Source: Gammaproteobacteria bacterium (GTDB lineage Bacteria; Pseudomonadota; Gammaproteobacteria; Steroidobacterales; Steroidobacteraceae). Taken from it: a stretch of DNA of 10,013 bases. The position numbers and the translations under genes are program-made. Location: contig JANXYA010000096.1 in assembly GCA_025350345.1 (NCBI GenBank), positions 1-10,013 on the forward strand, read 5' to 3'. Of this stretch, positions 1 to 6,693 are shown in pieces. The notes beneath the pieces were generated by a model, which saw nothing but the letters and a program-made list of their open reading frames with translations, searched no databases and was not told the DNA's origin. Within the stretch, counting starts at the first letter, position 1. Every line of letters begins with the position of its first letter.

Positions 1-84
1 GACGGAAGTGTCCTGCGAGGCGTAGCTGACAAATACGTCTGTGCCGGTGGTGGTCTGAAACTCTGGAGCCTTGTATTCGGCCAT
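1..84 (-). CDS. TIR-domain protein, N-terminal fragment (cut by left window edge)
   Basis: Reading the minus strand from the ATG at 84-82 gives 28 codons open to the window edge. Residues 16-24 read DVFVSYASQ and are followed by D25. This is the first conserved box of TIR domains (usually D-x-F-I/V-S-Y/H, then A-x-x-D). TIR domains bind or cleave NAD+ or act as protein adaptors, and in bacteria they occur in immune systems, in virulence proteins and in large TIR-TPR signalling proteins. A TIR box this close to the N-terminus fits a cytoplasmic protein with no signal peptide. No strong Shine-Dalgarno sequence is visible; an AAGGA lies rather far upstream, about 14 bases before the ATG. No upstream in-frame ATG or GTG is present in the codons I checked. 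The catalytic glutamate, the rest of the fold and any fused domain lie outside the window, so class and function cannot be assigned. It lies 114 bases beyond the reductase stop on the same strand. Confidence 0.72.
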   Translation of the reverse strand, partial: MAEYKAPEFQTTTGTDVFVSYASQDTSV

Positions 85-127
85 ACCGGATCTTGCCGTC
101 CTTGTGCCGTTAGGGTCCGAGTTGGAT

Positions 128-149
128 CGCCCGCCAGCATCGGCAGGCG
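128..149. other. Imperfect inverted repeat between reductase and TIR gene
   Basis: Bases 128-135 pair with 142-149 at 7 of 8 positions (one C-A mismatch) around a 6-base loop. It lies in the 114-base gap, downstream of the reductase stop at 199 as transcribed. It could slow or end transcription of the upstream operon or shape the TIR leader. No T-run follows on the minus strand, so I do not call it an intrinsic terminator. Nothing else is convincing in the gap 85-198. Confidence 0.3.
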
Positions 150-198
150 CAAGTATGCCCCAGTCCGTCGATGATTGCCGTAAGCGAAACGCTCCTAG

Positions 199-1167
199 CT
201 AGCTTGCGCCGGGCGGTCCGGGAAACGCCGCATCCAGGGTCTGAAGGTCTTGCGGCGTGAGGGTGATCGATAGCGCCACGGCGTTATCCCTGACGTGCGC
301 CGGAGCGCCGGATTCAGGAATTGCGATCACGCTCCCGCTGCGGGTCACCCAGGCCAGCGCGACCGCGGCGGCCGAGCAACCATAGCTACTGCCGACCTGC
401 GCCAGCGTGCGATCACCTACGACGAGGTGATTGTCGCCACCGAGCGGAGAGTAGGCCATGACCGGCACGTTGTGCTCCCTGCACCACGGCAACAGCTCGC
501 GCTCGATGCGGCGATTGTTCAGGCTGTAAGGGACCTGGTTGGTGGCGCAGCGATGGCCGTCCGGAACGCGGAACAGGTCTTCCATCTGGCCCACGTTGAA
601 ATTGGACACGCCCCAGGCGCGAATCTTTCCCGCCGCGCGCAGTTGTTCGAATGCCGCCACCATGCCTGGGAATGTTGCGCTGGGCGGCGGCCAATGCATC
701 AGATAGAGATCCAGATACTCGCTCCCGAGGCGCGCGAGGCTCGCCGCGCAGGCACGCGCAATGCCATCGCCGGACACTTCATCGCCCTCCACCTTGGAGA
801 CCAGGAATATGCGCTCGCGCTGTCCGGCAATCACGTGATTGAGGAATTGCTCGGAGCGTCCGCTGCCGTAGTTTCCGGACGTATCGAGCAAGGTCATGCC
901 GAGGGAGATGCCCGTGCGCAGCGCCTCTTGCTCGACCGCCACCGGATGCCTGCCCTGGCCGAGGTGCCAGCAGCCTTGACCGAGCGACGGGACCATCGTG
1001 CCGTCCGGAAGCCTTACGGTACGCGCGCCAGGCTTCGGCGCCGCCTCAGTGCCCGGATCCTGCGCAGCCGCCCGCGCCGCCAGCATTGCGCCCAAGGCGG
1101 GAAGCGATAGGCCGAAGGCCGCACAACGCGCCGTAAACTGCCGTCGGCTCAGCAAGTGCTCATTCAT
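199..1167 (-). CDS. Aldo/keto reductase with twin-arginine (Tat) export signal
   Basis: 322 residues. Residues 7-11 (SRRQF) followed by a hydrophobic stretch and an Ala-rich end near AAAQ (33-36) form a classic Tat signal peptide. The mature part is a complete aldo/keto reductase barrel with the usual catalytic tetrad visible as D95 and Y100 (LLDTSGNYG), K125 (LVSKV) and H158 (LMHW). WGVSNF (185-190) and the NQVPYS segment (210-215) are also typical. Such enzymes reduce aldehydes, ketones or sugars with NAD(P)H; the substrate cannot be read here. The start is well supported: AGGAG at 1180-1176 lies 8 bases before the ATG. The gene begins 20 bases after the hydrolase stop and is probably the last gene of the maeB operon. 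Export is odd for an NAD(P)H enzyme: Tat carries folded, cofactor-loaded proteins, but how the nicotinamide would be re-reduced outside the cytoplasm is unclear. Confidence 0.94.
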   Translation of the reverse strand: MNEHLLSRRQFTARCAAFGLSLPALGAMLAARAAAQDPGTEAAPKPGARTVRLPDGTMVPSLGQGCWHLGQGRHPVAVEQEALRTGISLGMTLLDTSGNYGSGRSEQFLNHVIAGQRERIFLVSKVEGDEVSGDGIARACAASLARLGSEYLDLYLMHWPPPSATFPGMVAAFEQLRAAGKIRAWGVSNFNVGQMEDLFRVPDGHRCATNQVPYSLNNRRIERELLPWCREHNVPVMAYSPLGGDNHLVVGDRTLAQVGSSYGCSAAAVALAWVTRSGSVIAIPESGAPAHVRDNAVALSITLTPQDLQTLDAAFPGPPGAS

Positions 1168-1187
1168 GGTTTCATCTCCTTAGACGC

Positions 1188-2123
1188 CTAGTTCGAGATC
1201 ATTCCTATGGTCTCCAGCCACGTCTCCGCCACGCGGGGCCACGCGGAAACCGGGAATCTCGTTCGCCGCAGGCCAAATGCATGCCCACCCTCGGCGTATA
1301 AATGCATCTCCACCGGAACCCCGGCTTTCTTCAGTGCCGCGTAATAGACCAGCGAGTTTTCTACCTTGTCCACAGGATCATCCTCGTTCTGCAGCAGGAA
1401 CGTGGGTGGCGTCCTGTTGGAGACCGCTACATTGGGATTCAACTTGCCATCAGCGGTAGCGAGATGTCCAGGATAGACGGGCATGGCAAAATCCGGGCGG
1501 CCGCTTTCCTTGTCGGCAGCATCCACGACCGGATACAGGCGGCGCTCGAAGTTCGTGCTGATTTCCGCCGCCAGGTATCCGCCTGCCGAGAACCCAAGTA
1601 CGCCAATTTTTCGCGGATTGATGTGCCATTGCGTCGCGTGAAAGCGAACCAGCCGCATCGTTCTCTGGACGTCCTGTAACGATGGCACGGAGGTCGAAAG
1701 ATTGTGCGGACGGCAATCGCACTGCCAGACGTAGGGTTTGCTCGGCACGCGATACTTCAATAGAACACAGGTGATGCCCCTGGATGTCAGCCAGTCGCAC
1801 AGTTCGGTGCCTTCCAGATCGATGGCCAGCATCTGAAACCCACCCCCTGGAATCACGACGACTGCTGCCCCGGTGTTCGTCCCCTTGGGCGCAAATACCG
1901 TCATCGTCGGTCGGGTCACATTGGTCACAGCCGTTACCGGCTTGCCTGCCAGCAGCTCCTTGCTCACCGTTACGGTCTCTGGCCCCGGAACAGGCTGCGC
2001 GTCGGGTGCGGCTTCCGGCCAAATCGGCATTTGCGTGTATCCGGCAGGAGCTTGCCACGGCTCCGCGTGCGCGCATGCTGTGCCCATTGCGACGACGACG
2101 AGAATCAGGATTGAAGTCCTCAT
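1188..2123 (-). CDS. Secreted alpha/beta hydrolase (acetyl-esterase/xylan-esterase-like)
   Basis: 311 residues from the ATG at 2123. The N-terminus (MRTS, hydrophobic 5-14, AHA at 18-20) is a Sec signal peptide, probably cut before E21. The body is a single alpha/beta-hydrolase domain: a GGGF oxyanion loop (93-96), the nucleophile elbow GFSAGG with S179, the acid near D248/D249 in NEDDPVD, and H281 in EGGHAF. The order and spacing fit the acetyl-esterase/lipase and xylan-esterase group that removes acyl groups from sugars or small esters; the true substrate is unknown. A close Cys pair (C135 and C137) sits in an insert before the nucleophile and could form or share disulfides after export. 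The frame is open further upstream, but that part overlaps yciH out of frame and has no signal peptide, so I reject the longer start. A GAGG overlapping the yciH stop lies 9 bases before this ATG, so translation may be coupled to yciH. Confidence 0.9.
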   Translation of the reverse strand: MRTSILILVVVAMGTACAHAEPWQAPAGYTQMPIWPEAAPDAQPVPGPETVTVSKELLAGKPVTAVTNVTRPTMTVFAPKGTNTGAAVVVIPGGGFQMLAIDLEGTELCDWLTSRGITCVLLKYRVPSKPYVWQCDCRPHNLSTSVPSLQDVQRTMRLVRFHATQWHINPRKIGVLGFSAGGYLAAEISTNFERRLYPVVDAADKESGRPDFAMPVYPGHLATADGKLNPNVAVSNRTPPTFLLQNEDDPVDKVENSLVYYAALKKAGVPVEMHLYAEGGHAFGLRRTRFPVSAWPRVAETWLETIGMISN

Positions 2124-2134
2124 TGGTGTTGGCC

Positions 2135-2479
2135 TCAGCCCGAGCGCTTGGCGCTGTAGCCGCGCTGCAGCAGCTCCGCGACCAGGGTGTCGCGGTGCTC
2201 GCCCTGGATCTCGATCGTTCCGGCCCGCACCGTGCCACCGGAACCGCAGCGTTTCTTCAGTTCGGTGGCCAGCGCGGCGAGTTCCGCCTCGCTGAGCGCC
2301 AGCCCGCTGATGACCGACACCACCTTGCCGGCGCGCCCCTGCGTGGTGCGCCCTACCCGCACCGCTCCGCCGATGGGGCGAACCGCTTTGCCGCGTGCGT
2401 CCCGGCAGGCGCACTGCGCAATCGGGCGTTGGCAGCCCGGGCAGATACGGCCGACGCCGCTTCGATAGACGATATTCAA
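2135..2479 (-). CDS. yciH: SUI1/eIF1-like translation factor YciH
   Basis: 114 residues, close to the 108 of E. coli YciH. The SUI1 core covers about residues 38-112, including TTQGRAGK (45-52), the VSVISG strand, ELKKRCGSGGTV (73-84), and IEIQGEHRD. Proteins of this family resemble eukaryotic eIF1 and bind the ribosome; in bacteria a role in start-codon fidelity has been proposed. The N-terminus carries CPGC (13-16) and CAC (23-25), a four-cysteine cluster that may bind a metal. E. coli YciH lacks it, but I recall similar clusters in other bacterial members. The start must be a TTG at 2479: an in-frame TAA, which is the maeB stop, lies three codons upstream, and no ATG or GTG comes before the conserved VY. 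The gap to maeB is 9 bases in the same frame, and any Shine-Dalgarno (GGGTAAG) overlaps the maeB end, so coupling is likely. Confidence 0.92.
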   Translation of the reverse strand: MNIVYRSGVGRICPGCQRPIAQCACRDARGKAVRPIGGAVRVGRTTQGRAGKVVSVISGLALSEAELAALATELKKRCGSGGTVRAGTIEIQGEHRDTLVAELLQRGYSAKRSG

Positions 2480-2488
2480 CGGCTGCGC

Positions 2489-4786
2489 TTACCCGGCCGG
2501 CCGCGCTCCCGTGGCCACGCCCAGCGCACCGGCGTCCGCCACCGCGACCGCCGACATGTCGACGATGCGGCGCACCGTGGAGGAAGGCGTCATGATGTGC
2601 ACGGGTTGCGCGATTCCGAGCAGGATGCCCCCGACGATCACCCCGCCTCCGGCCGCGATGCGCAGCGCGTTGTAGCAGACGTTCGCCGCATCGACGTTGG
2701 GCATGATCAGCAGATTGGCGTCGTGGCGGAGCCGGGAGTTCGGGAATTCACTCTCGCGGATCGCGCTCGACAGGGCCGAATCCGCGCGCATCTCCCCGTC
2801 CACCTCCAGATCCGGCGCGCGCCCGCTGATCAGCGCCAGGGCCGCGCGCATCTTGCGGGCCGAGGGGGCATCGGAGCTGCCGAAGCTCGAATGCGAGACC
2901 AGCGCCACCCGTGGCGTCAGCCCGAAGCGCGTCACCTGCTCGGCGGCCAGCAGCGTCATCTCGGCAATCTGCGCCGCATCGGGGTCGCGATTCACGTGTG
3001 TATCGCAGAAAAAAAGCTGCCGGTCATTGAGGATCAGCATCTGCATGGTGGCCACGGTGCTGACGCCGCTACGCAGGCCGATGACCCGCTGCACGTACCT
3101 GAGGTGATCGAGGTAGTTGCCCACGGTGCCGCAGAGCATGGCGTCGCCGTCGCCGCGGCGCACCAGGATGGCGCCGATGAGCGTGGTGCGGCTGCGCATC
3201 TCTTCCATGGCGAGCGCGCGCGTGATCCCGTCCCGGCAGGCCAGCTGGTAATACTCGCTCCAGGCGTCGCGGAAACGCGCGTCGCTGAGCACGTTCACGC
3301 CTTCGCAATTCTCCCCCAGCCGCAGGCGCAGCCCCAACTTCTCGATGCGCGCGGCGATCAGCTCGGTGCGGCCCACCAGGATCGGATGCGCCAGGCCCTC
3401 ATCGACCACCACCTGCACGGCCTGCAGGACGCGCGGGTCCTCGCCTTCTGCATAGATCAGCCGCTTGGGGTGCCGCTGCGCCGAGGCAAACACGATGCGC
3501 ATCGCCGAGGCCGTCTGGTAGACGTACTGTGCCAGCTGGGCGCGATAGGCATTGAGGTCGGCGATCGGGCGCGTGGCCACACCGCTGTCCATGGCGGCCT
3601 TGGCCACGGCCGGCGCAATGGTCGTGATCAGGCGCGGATCAAAGGCGCGCGGAATCAGGAACTCGGGGCCGAAGCTGGCGCCGCTCTCGCCATAGGCGGC
3701 GGTCGCGACGTCCGATTGCTCGGCCCGCGCCAGCTCCGCCAGCGCGTGCACGGTCGCGAGCTTCATCTCTTCGTTGATCACCGTCGCGCCCACATCGAGC
3801 GCGCCGCGGAAGATGAACGGGAAGCACAGCGAGTTGTTCACCTGGTTCGGATAATCGGAGCGGCCCGTGCACACGATGCAGTCCGGCCGCACCGCCTGCG
3901 CCAGCTCCGGGCGGATCTCGGGCTCCGGATTGGCGAGCGCCAGGATCAGCGGGCGCGCCGCCATGCGCGCCACATCTTCGGCCTTGAGCACGCCGGGACC
4001 GGACAGGCCCAGGAAGATATCGGCCTCGCCGATGATCTCCGCGAGCGTGCGCTTGTTGGTGGCCTGCGCGTAGCGCAGTTTGTCCGCATCGGTTTTCGCG
4101 CGTCCCTTGTACACCACACCGCTGCTGTCGGCGATGGTCACGTTTTCCTTCTTCAGGCCCACCGCCACGAGCAGGTCGAGGCAGGCCAGTGCGGCGGCGC
4201 CGGCGCCCGAGCCCGCCACCTTCACCTTGCCGATGTCCTTGCCGACCACTCTCAGGCCGTTGAGCACCGCCGCGGCCACGATGATCGCCGTTCCGTGCTG
4301 GTCGTCGTGAAACACGGGGATCTTCATGCGTTCGCGGAGCTTGCGCTCGATGTAGAAGCACTCCGGCGCCTTGATGTCCTCGAGGTTGATGCCACCGAAG
4401 GTGGGCTCGAGCGCCGCGACGATGTCCACGAACTTATCCGGATCGCACTCGGCGATCTCCAGGTCGAAGACATCGATGCCCGCGAACTTCTTGAACAGGC
4501 ACCCCTTGCCTTCCATCACCGGCTTGCCCGCCAGCGGCCCGATGTTGCCGAGCCCGAGCACCGCCGTGCCGTTGGTCACGACCGCGACCAGATTGGCCCG
4601 CGAGGTCAGGCTGGCCGCCTGGAGGGGATCGTCCCTGATGGCGAGGCTGGCGTAGGCCACGCCGGGTGAATAGGCCAGCGACAGGTCGCGCTGCGTGGCG
4701 AGTGCCTTGGTCGGCGTCAGTGAAATCTTGCCTGGCGTCGGCAGGCGGTGGTAGTCGAGCGCCGCTCTCTTGATCTCTTCTTCCAC
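2489..4786 (-). CDS. maeB: NADP-dependent malic enzyme with phosphotransacetylase-like C-terminal domain
   Basis: 765 residues against 759 in E. coli MaeB, collinear throughout. It oxidatively decarboxylates L-malate to pyruvate and makes NADPH in the cytoplasm. The malic-enzyme part (about 1-425) shows Y39 in LAYSPGVA, the catalytic lysine K94 in MEGKG, metal ligands E136/D137 in LEDIKAPE and D161 in FHDDQHGTA, and a nucleotide-binding GSGAGAAA (192-199). From about 430 to the end is the phosphotransacetylase-related domain (AEGEDPRVL at 446-454), which in E. coli is not needed for catalysis but affects oligomerisation and control by acetyl-CoA. The start is GTG at 4786, matching the E. coli N-terminus, with a G-rich GGGGGG run 5 bases upstream. 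It probably leads the operon with yciH, the hydrolase and the reductase. Pyruvate kinase, which makes the same product, lies 3.8 kb away on the same strand but is separated from it by other genes. Confidence 0.97.
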   Translation of the reverse strand: MEEEIKRAALDYHRLPTPGKISLTPTKALATQRDLSLAYSPGVAYASLAIRDDPLQAASLTSRANLVAVVTNGTAVLGLGNIGPLAGKPVMEGKGCLFKKFAGIDVFDLEIAECDPDKFVDIVAALEPTFGGINLEDIKAPECFYIERKLRERMKIPVFHDDQHGTAIIVAAAVLNGLRVVGKDIGKVKVAGSGAGAAALACLDLLVAVGLKKENVTIADSSGVVYKGRAKTDADKLRYAQATNKRTLAEIIGEADIFLGLSGPGVLKAEDVARMAARPLILALANPEPEIRPELAQAVRPDCIVCTGRSDYPNQVNNSLCFPFIFRGALDVGATVINEEMKLATVHALAELARAEQSDVATAAYGESGASFGPEFLIPRAFDPRLITTIAPAVAKAAMDSGVATRPIADLNAYRAQLAQYVYQTASAMRIVFASAQRHPKRLIYAEGEDPRVLQAVQVVVDEGLAHPILVGRTELIAARIEKLGLRLRLGENCEGVNVLSDARFRDAWSEYYQLACRDGITRALAMEEMRSRTTLIGAILVRRGDGDAMLCGTVGNYLDHLRYVQRVIGLRSGVSTVATMQMLILNDRQLFFCDTHVNRDPDAAQIAEMTLLAAEQVTRFGLTPRVALVSHSSFGSSDAPSARKMRAALALISGRAPDLEVDGEMRADSALSSAIRESEFPNSRLRHDANLLIMPNVDAANVCYNALRIAAGGGVIVGGILLGIAQPVHIMTPSSTVRRIVDMSAVAVADAGALGVATGARPAG

Positions 4787-4805
4787 CTGTCCCCCCGATG
4801 CCGCA

Positions 4806-4826
4806 GCGCCGCGATCGGCGCGGCGC
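4806..4826. other. Perfect GC-rich hairpin in the maeB leader
   Basis: GCGCCGCG at 4806-4813 is exactly complementary to CGCGGCGC at 4819-4826, with a 5-base loop. It lies between the patatin stop (4874) and the maeB GTG (4786), 20 bases before the maeB start on the coding strand. No T-run follows on either strand, so it is not an obvious intrinsic terminator. A weak -10-like CACAAT at 4842-4837 (minus strand) would place a start just before the hairpin, leaving it at the 5' end of the mRNA, but no good -35 accompanies it. The role is unknown; mRNA protection or a patatin-end structure are both possible. Confidence 0.4.
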
Positions 4827-4873
4827 CAGGGGAGCTATTGTGGCAGCCGCGGCGCTGAGCGGCCAGCAGGACC

Positions 4874-6109
4874 TCAGCGGCGGGCGAATCGGGCCTGCGC
4901 GGCTTCGGCCGACAGCGCCGGCAGCATGATGGTGCGCTCCAGCTCGCCGCCGCGCAGGAATTCCACCAGCTCATCGGCTTGCGCCAGCGCATCCTTCACG
5001 CCGAGCGCGATCAGTTCCCGGGTATAGCTGGCTTCGAACATCAGGTAGCTGGCCAGCTGCGCACCGGCCGTGCCGCGCGCGCCCATGACGCGCAGCAGGG
5101 CCCTAAGGGGGCGCGGCAGGCTCGGCACGTGGCGCGTGGCGATGTAGCGCAGATCCTCGCTCGGCGCGATCATCAGCGTCGCCACCTTGTGCACGCCCGG
5201 CACGGCCTGCGGCGCCACTTCGGCGACCTGGTTCAACCGGGCCACGTGCTCGACGTTGGCATAGATCTGGTCCATGAACAGCGTATCGAGCATGTAGCCA
5301 AACAGCTGGCCGGGGGTCGGCGCCTCGATGACAGGACGCGCCTGCGAACTCACCCCCGCGCCCTGCTCCGAGCGCACGCCGATGATCAGCAGTCGATCGG
5401 CCCCGAGGTGAATCGCCGGGCTCAGTGGCCACAGCTGCCGCTGCGCGCCGTCACCGTAGAACTCGCCGTCCAGGTTCACAGGTGGAAACAGCAGCGGCAC
5501 GCCCATGCTCGCCATCAGGTGATCGGTCGTGAGCGACTCGCGCCGGCCTAGACGCTGGTGCCGATCCCAGTCGGGCAATTCGCTCTGGCCGTCGAAAAAG
5601 GCCACGGAGGCGGCGCTGCTATAGCTCGTGGCGCACAGCGCGAGGGCCTTCAGGGCTCCGCGCCGCACGCTGGTGCGCAGATGTCCCCAGTGGATGTTGC
5701 GTTCGAGCAGCGCGCGGAGCGGCGTATTGTCCAGCAGTGCCTGTGGCGGGGGCAGCAACAGGCCACCGGACATCAGCGACAGGCCCCAGTGCATGCCGGA
5801 GCGCAGCATGCTCCAGGCGTCGGCGTGAAACACCTGATCGACGTGGAAGTTCGCCCACACATGCTCGAGGGCGTCGACGGCCTTGTGCCAGCGAAAGGCC
5901 TCCGTGGCCAGTACCGCGGCGGAGACCGCGCCGGCGGAGGTGCCGACGATGATCGGAAAGGGATTGGAGGAGCGCGGCAGCAGATTGGCGATGGCCCGCA
6001 GCACCCCCACCTGGTAGGCCGCGCGCGCGCCGCCCCCTGGCAGCACCAGGCCGACAGTGCTCCCGACCCCTGCCCCAGACCCCGGTGACGGAGGTGCGTT
6101 CACGCGCAT
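4874..6109 (-). CDS. Patatin-like phospholipase
   Basis: 411 residues. The patatin domain runs from about residue 19 to 235: the oxyanion loop GGGARAAY (25-32), the nucleophile elbow GTSAG with S58, and the second member of the Ser-Asp dyad, D220, in YGDGAQ. Patatins hydrolyse acyl esters of phospholipids or other lipids. The first residues (MRVNAPPSPG) are not a signal peptide, so it is probably cytoplasmic or membrane-associated. The remaining 175 residues hold no domain I recognise; they end in an Arg-rich tail, with a stretch (SYTRELIALGVKDALAQ) that looks helical. The ATG at 6109 is the furthest upstream start possible, because a TGA follows in frame nine codons before it; a GTG at codon 3 is an alternative. 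Neither has a clear Shine-Dalgarno. The gene lies 87 bases upstream of maeB on the same strand, so read-through into maeB is possible. It diverges from the peroxiredoxin gene across 29 bases. Confidence 0.93.
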   Translation of the reverse strand: MRVNAPPSPGSGAGVGSTVGLVLPGGGARAAYQVGVLRAIANLLPRSSNPFPIIVGTSAGAVSAAVLATEAFRWHKAVDALEHVWANFHVDQVFHADAWSMLRSGMHWGLSLMSGGLLLPPPQALLDNTPLRALLERNIHWGHLRTSVRRGALKALALCATSYSSAASVAFFDGQSELPDWDRHQRLGRRESLTTDHLMASMGVPLLFPPVNLDGEFYGDGAQRQLWPLSPAIHLGADRLLIIGVRSEQGAGVSSQARPVIEAPTPGQLFGYMLDTLFMDQIYANVEHVARLNQVAEVAPQAVPGVHKVATLMIAPSEDLRYIATRHVPSLPRPLRALLRVMGARGTAGAQLASYLMFEASYTRELIALGVKDALAQADELVEFLRGGELERTIMLPALSAEAAQARFARR

Positions 6110-6114
6110 AAGAT
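6085..6114 (+). promoter_or_regulatory. Candidate sigma70-type promoter for the peroxiredoxin-oxidase pair
   Basis: GTGACG at 6085-6090 (4 of 6 with TTGACA) and TAAGAT at 6109-6114 (4 of 6 with TATAAT) are separated by 18 bases. Transcription would start near 6121 and give a leader of about 18 bases holding the GGAG at 6128-6131. The gap between the divergent genes is only 29 bases, so any promoter for the plus-strand pair must overlap the patatin coding start, as this one does. Found by eye; weak matches like this are common by chance. Confidence 0.28.
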
Positions 6115-6138
6115 AACCGGAAATCGTGGAGCGCTGTC

Positions 6139-6687
6139 ATGAACCCAAGTCTCGGTTTGCGCCTAAGCACCCTGTCCCCGGCGCTGCTCGCAGCGCTGCT
6201 GTGCTCGGGGGTGCCTGCGCGGGCGGTGGCCGAGGCCGCGGTGGGTACGCCGGCCCCGGCCTTTCACCTGCAGGATCAGCACGAGGCCTGGGTGAGCCTG
6301 GCCGACCAGAAGGGCAAGTGGCTGGTGGTCTATTTCTACCCGATGGACCAGACGCCCGGCTGCACCACGGAGGCCTGCGAGTTCCGGGACAATATCTTTG
6401 CTTACCGCAAGCTCGGCGTGAATGTGCTGGGCATCAGCGTGCAGGACGTCGCCTCGAAGAAGGCATTCGCCAGCAAATACAGCCTGCCCTTCCCGGTGCT
6501 GGCCGATGCCGACAAGTCGGTCGCGAAGGCCTACGGCGTGCTCAGCATGATGGGCTACGCGCGCCGCGAAACGTTTGTGATCGACCCTGCAGGTCGCATC
6601 GCCAAACACTACATCGAGGTGGATCCCAAGACGCACTCCGCCCAACTGCTGGTCGATCTGAAGACGCTCGTCAAGCCGGCAACCTAG
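6139..6687 (+). CDS. Exported PrxQ/Bcp-type peroxiredoxin
   Basis: 182 residues. Residues 1 to about 32 form a Sec-type signal (hydrophobic SPALLAALLC, then an ARA/AEA end), placing the enzyme in the periplasm; the usual Bcp protein lacks this and is cytoplasmic. The AhpC/TSA thioredoxin fold follows. The active-site PxxxTxxC is P68, T72 and peroxidatic C75, and the resolving C80 is five residues on (GCTTEAC), which marks the PrxQ/Bcp group with an intramolecular disulfide. R143 before ETF fits the conserved arginine. The reaction reduces H2O2 or organic peroxides using a thiol partner; no thioredoxin-like partner gene is in the window. GGAG at 6128-6131 lies 7 bases before the ATG, supporting this start. 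The FAD oxidase begins 6 bases after the stop, so the two are almost certainly cotranscribed. C22 is not in a valid lipobox. Confidence 0.93.
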   Translation: MNPSLGLRLSTLSPALLAALLCSGVPARAVAEAAVGTPAPAFHLQDQHEAWVSLADQKGKWLVVYFYPMDQTPGCTTEACEFRDNIFAYRKLGVNVLGISVQDVASKKAFASKYSLPFPVLADADKSVAKAYGVLSMMGYARRETFVIDPAGRIAKHYIEVDPKTHSAQLLVDLKTLVKPAT

Positions 6688-6693
6688 GCGCAA

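Noticed and set aside
295..1110. Plus-strand open frame opposite the reductase
   Set aside because: The minus-strand frame has a full catalytic tetrad, a signal peptide and a good ribosome site; the plus-strand product has low-complexity Arg/Ala composition.
1..1167. A defence system formed by the TIR gene with the reductase and hydrolase
   Set aside because: The reductase and hydrolase are exported metabolic enzymes tied to the maeB operon, a 114-base gap separates them from the TIR gene, and no known TIR partner is visible.
2124..2414. Longer N-terminus for the alpha/beta hydrolase
   Set aside because: The extension overlaps yciH out of frame and is Arg/Gly-rich without a domain, and the Met at 2123 begins a proper signal peptide.
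2477..2500. MaeB-YciH fusion by stop-codon readthrough
   Set aside because: The frames match, but each protein aligns end to end with separate E. coli proteins; matching frames occur by chance in one case in three.
1784..4669. Very long plus-strand open frame (961 codons) opposite yciH and maeB
   Set aside because: It is antisense to two clear genes. Its sequence is rich in Arg, His and Ala with no recognisable domain, as expected from the reverse of GC-rich codons.
5619..6170. Alternative minus-strand frame starting upstream of the patatin gene
   Set aside because: It overlaps the patatin gene out of frame and has an Arg/Gly-rich translation with no motif.
6190..6210. Lipoprotein signal (lipobox) in the peroxiredoxin around C22
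   Set aside because: The residues before the cysteine are A-L-L, which lack the small residue needed at -1. C17 of the hydrolase was rejected for lacking a suitable residue at -3.
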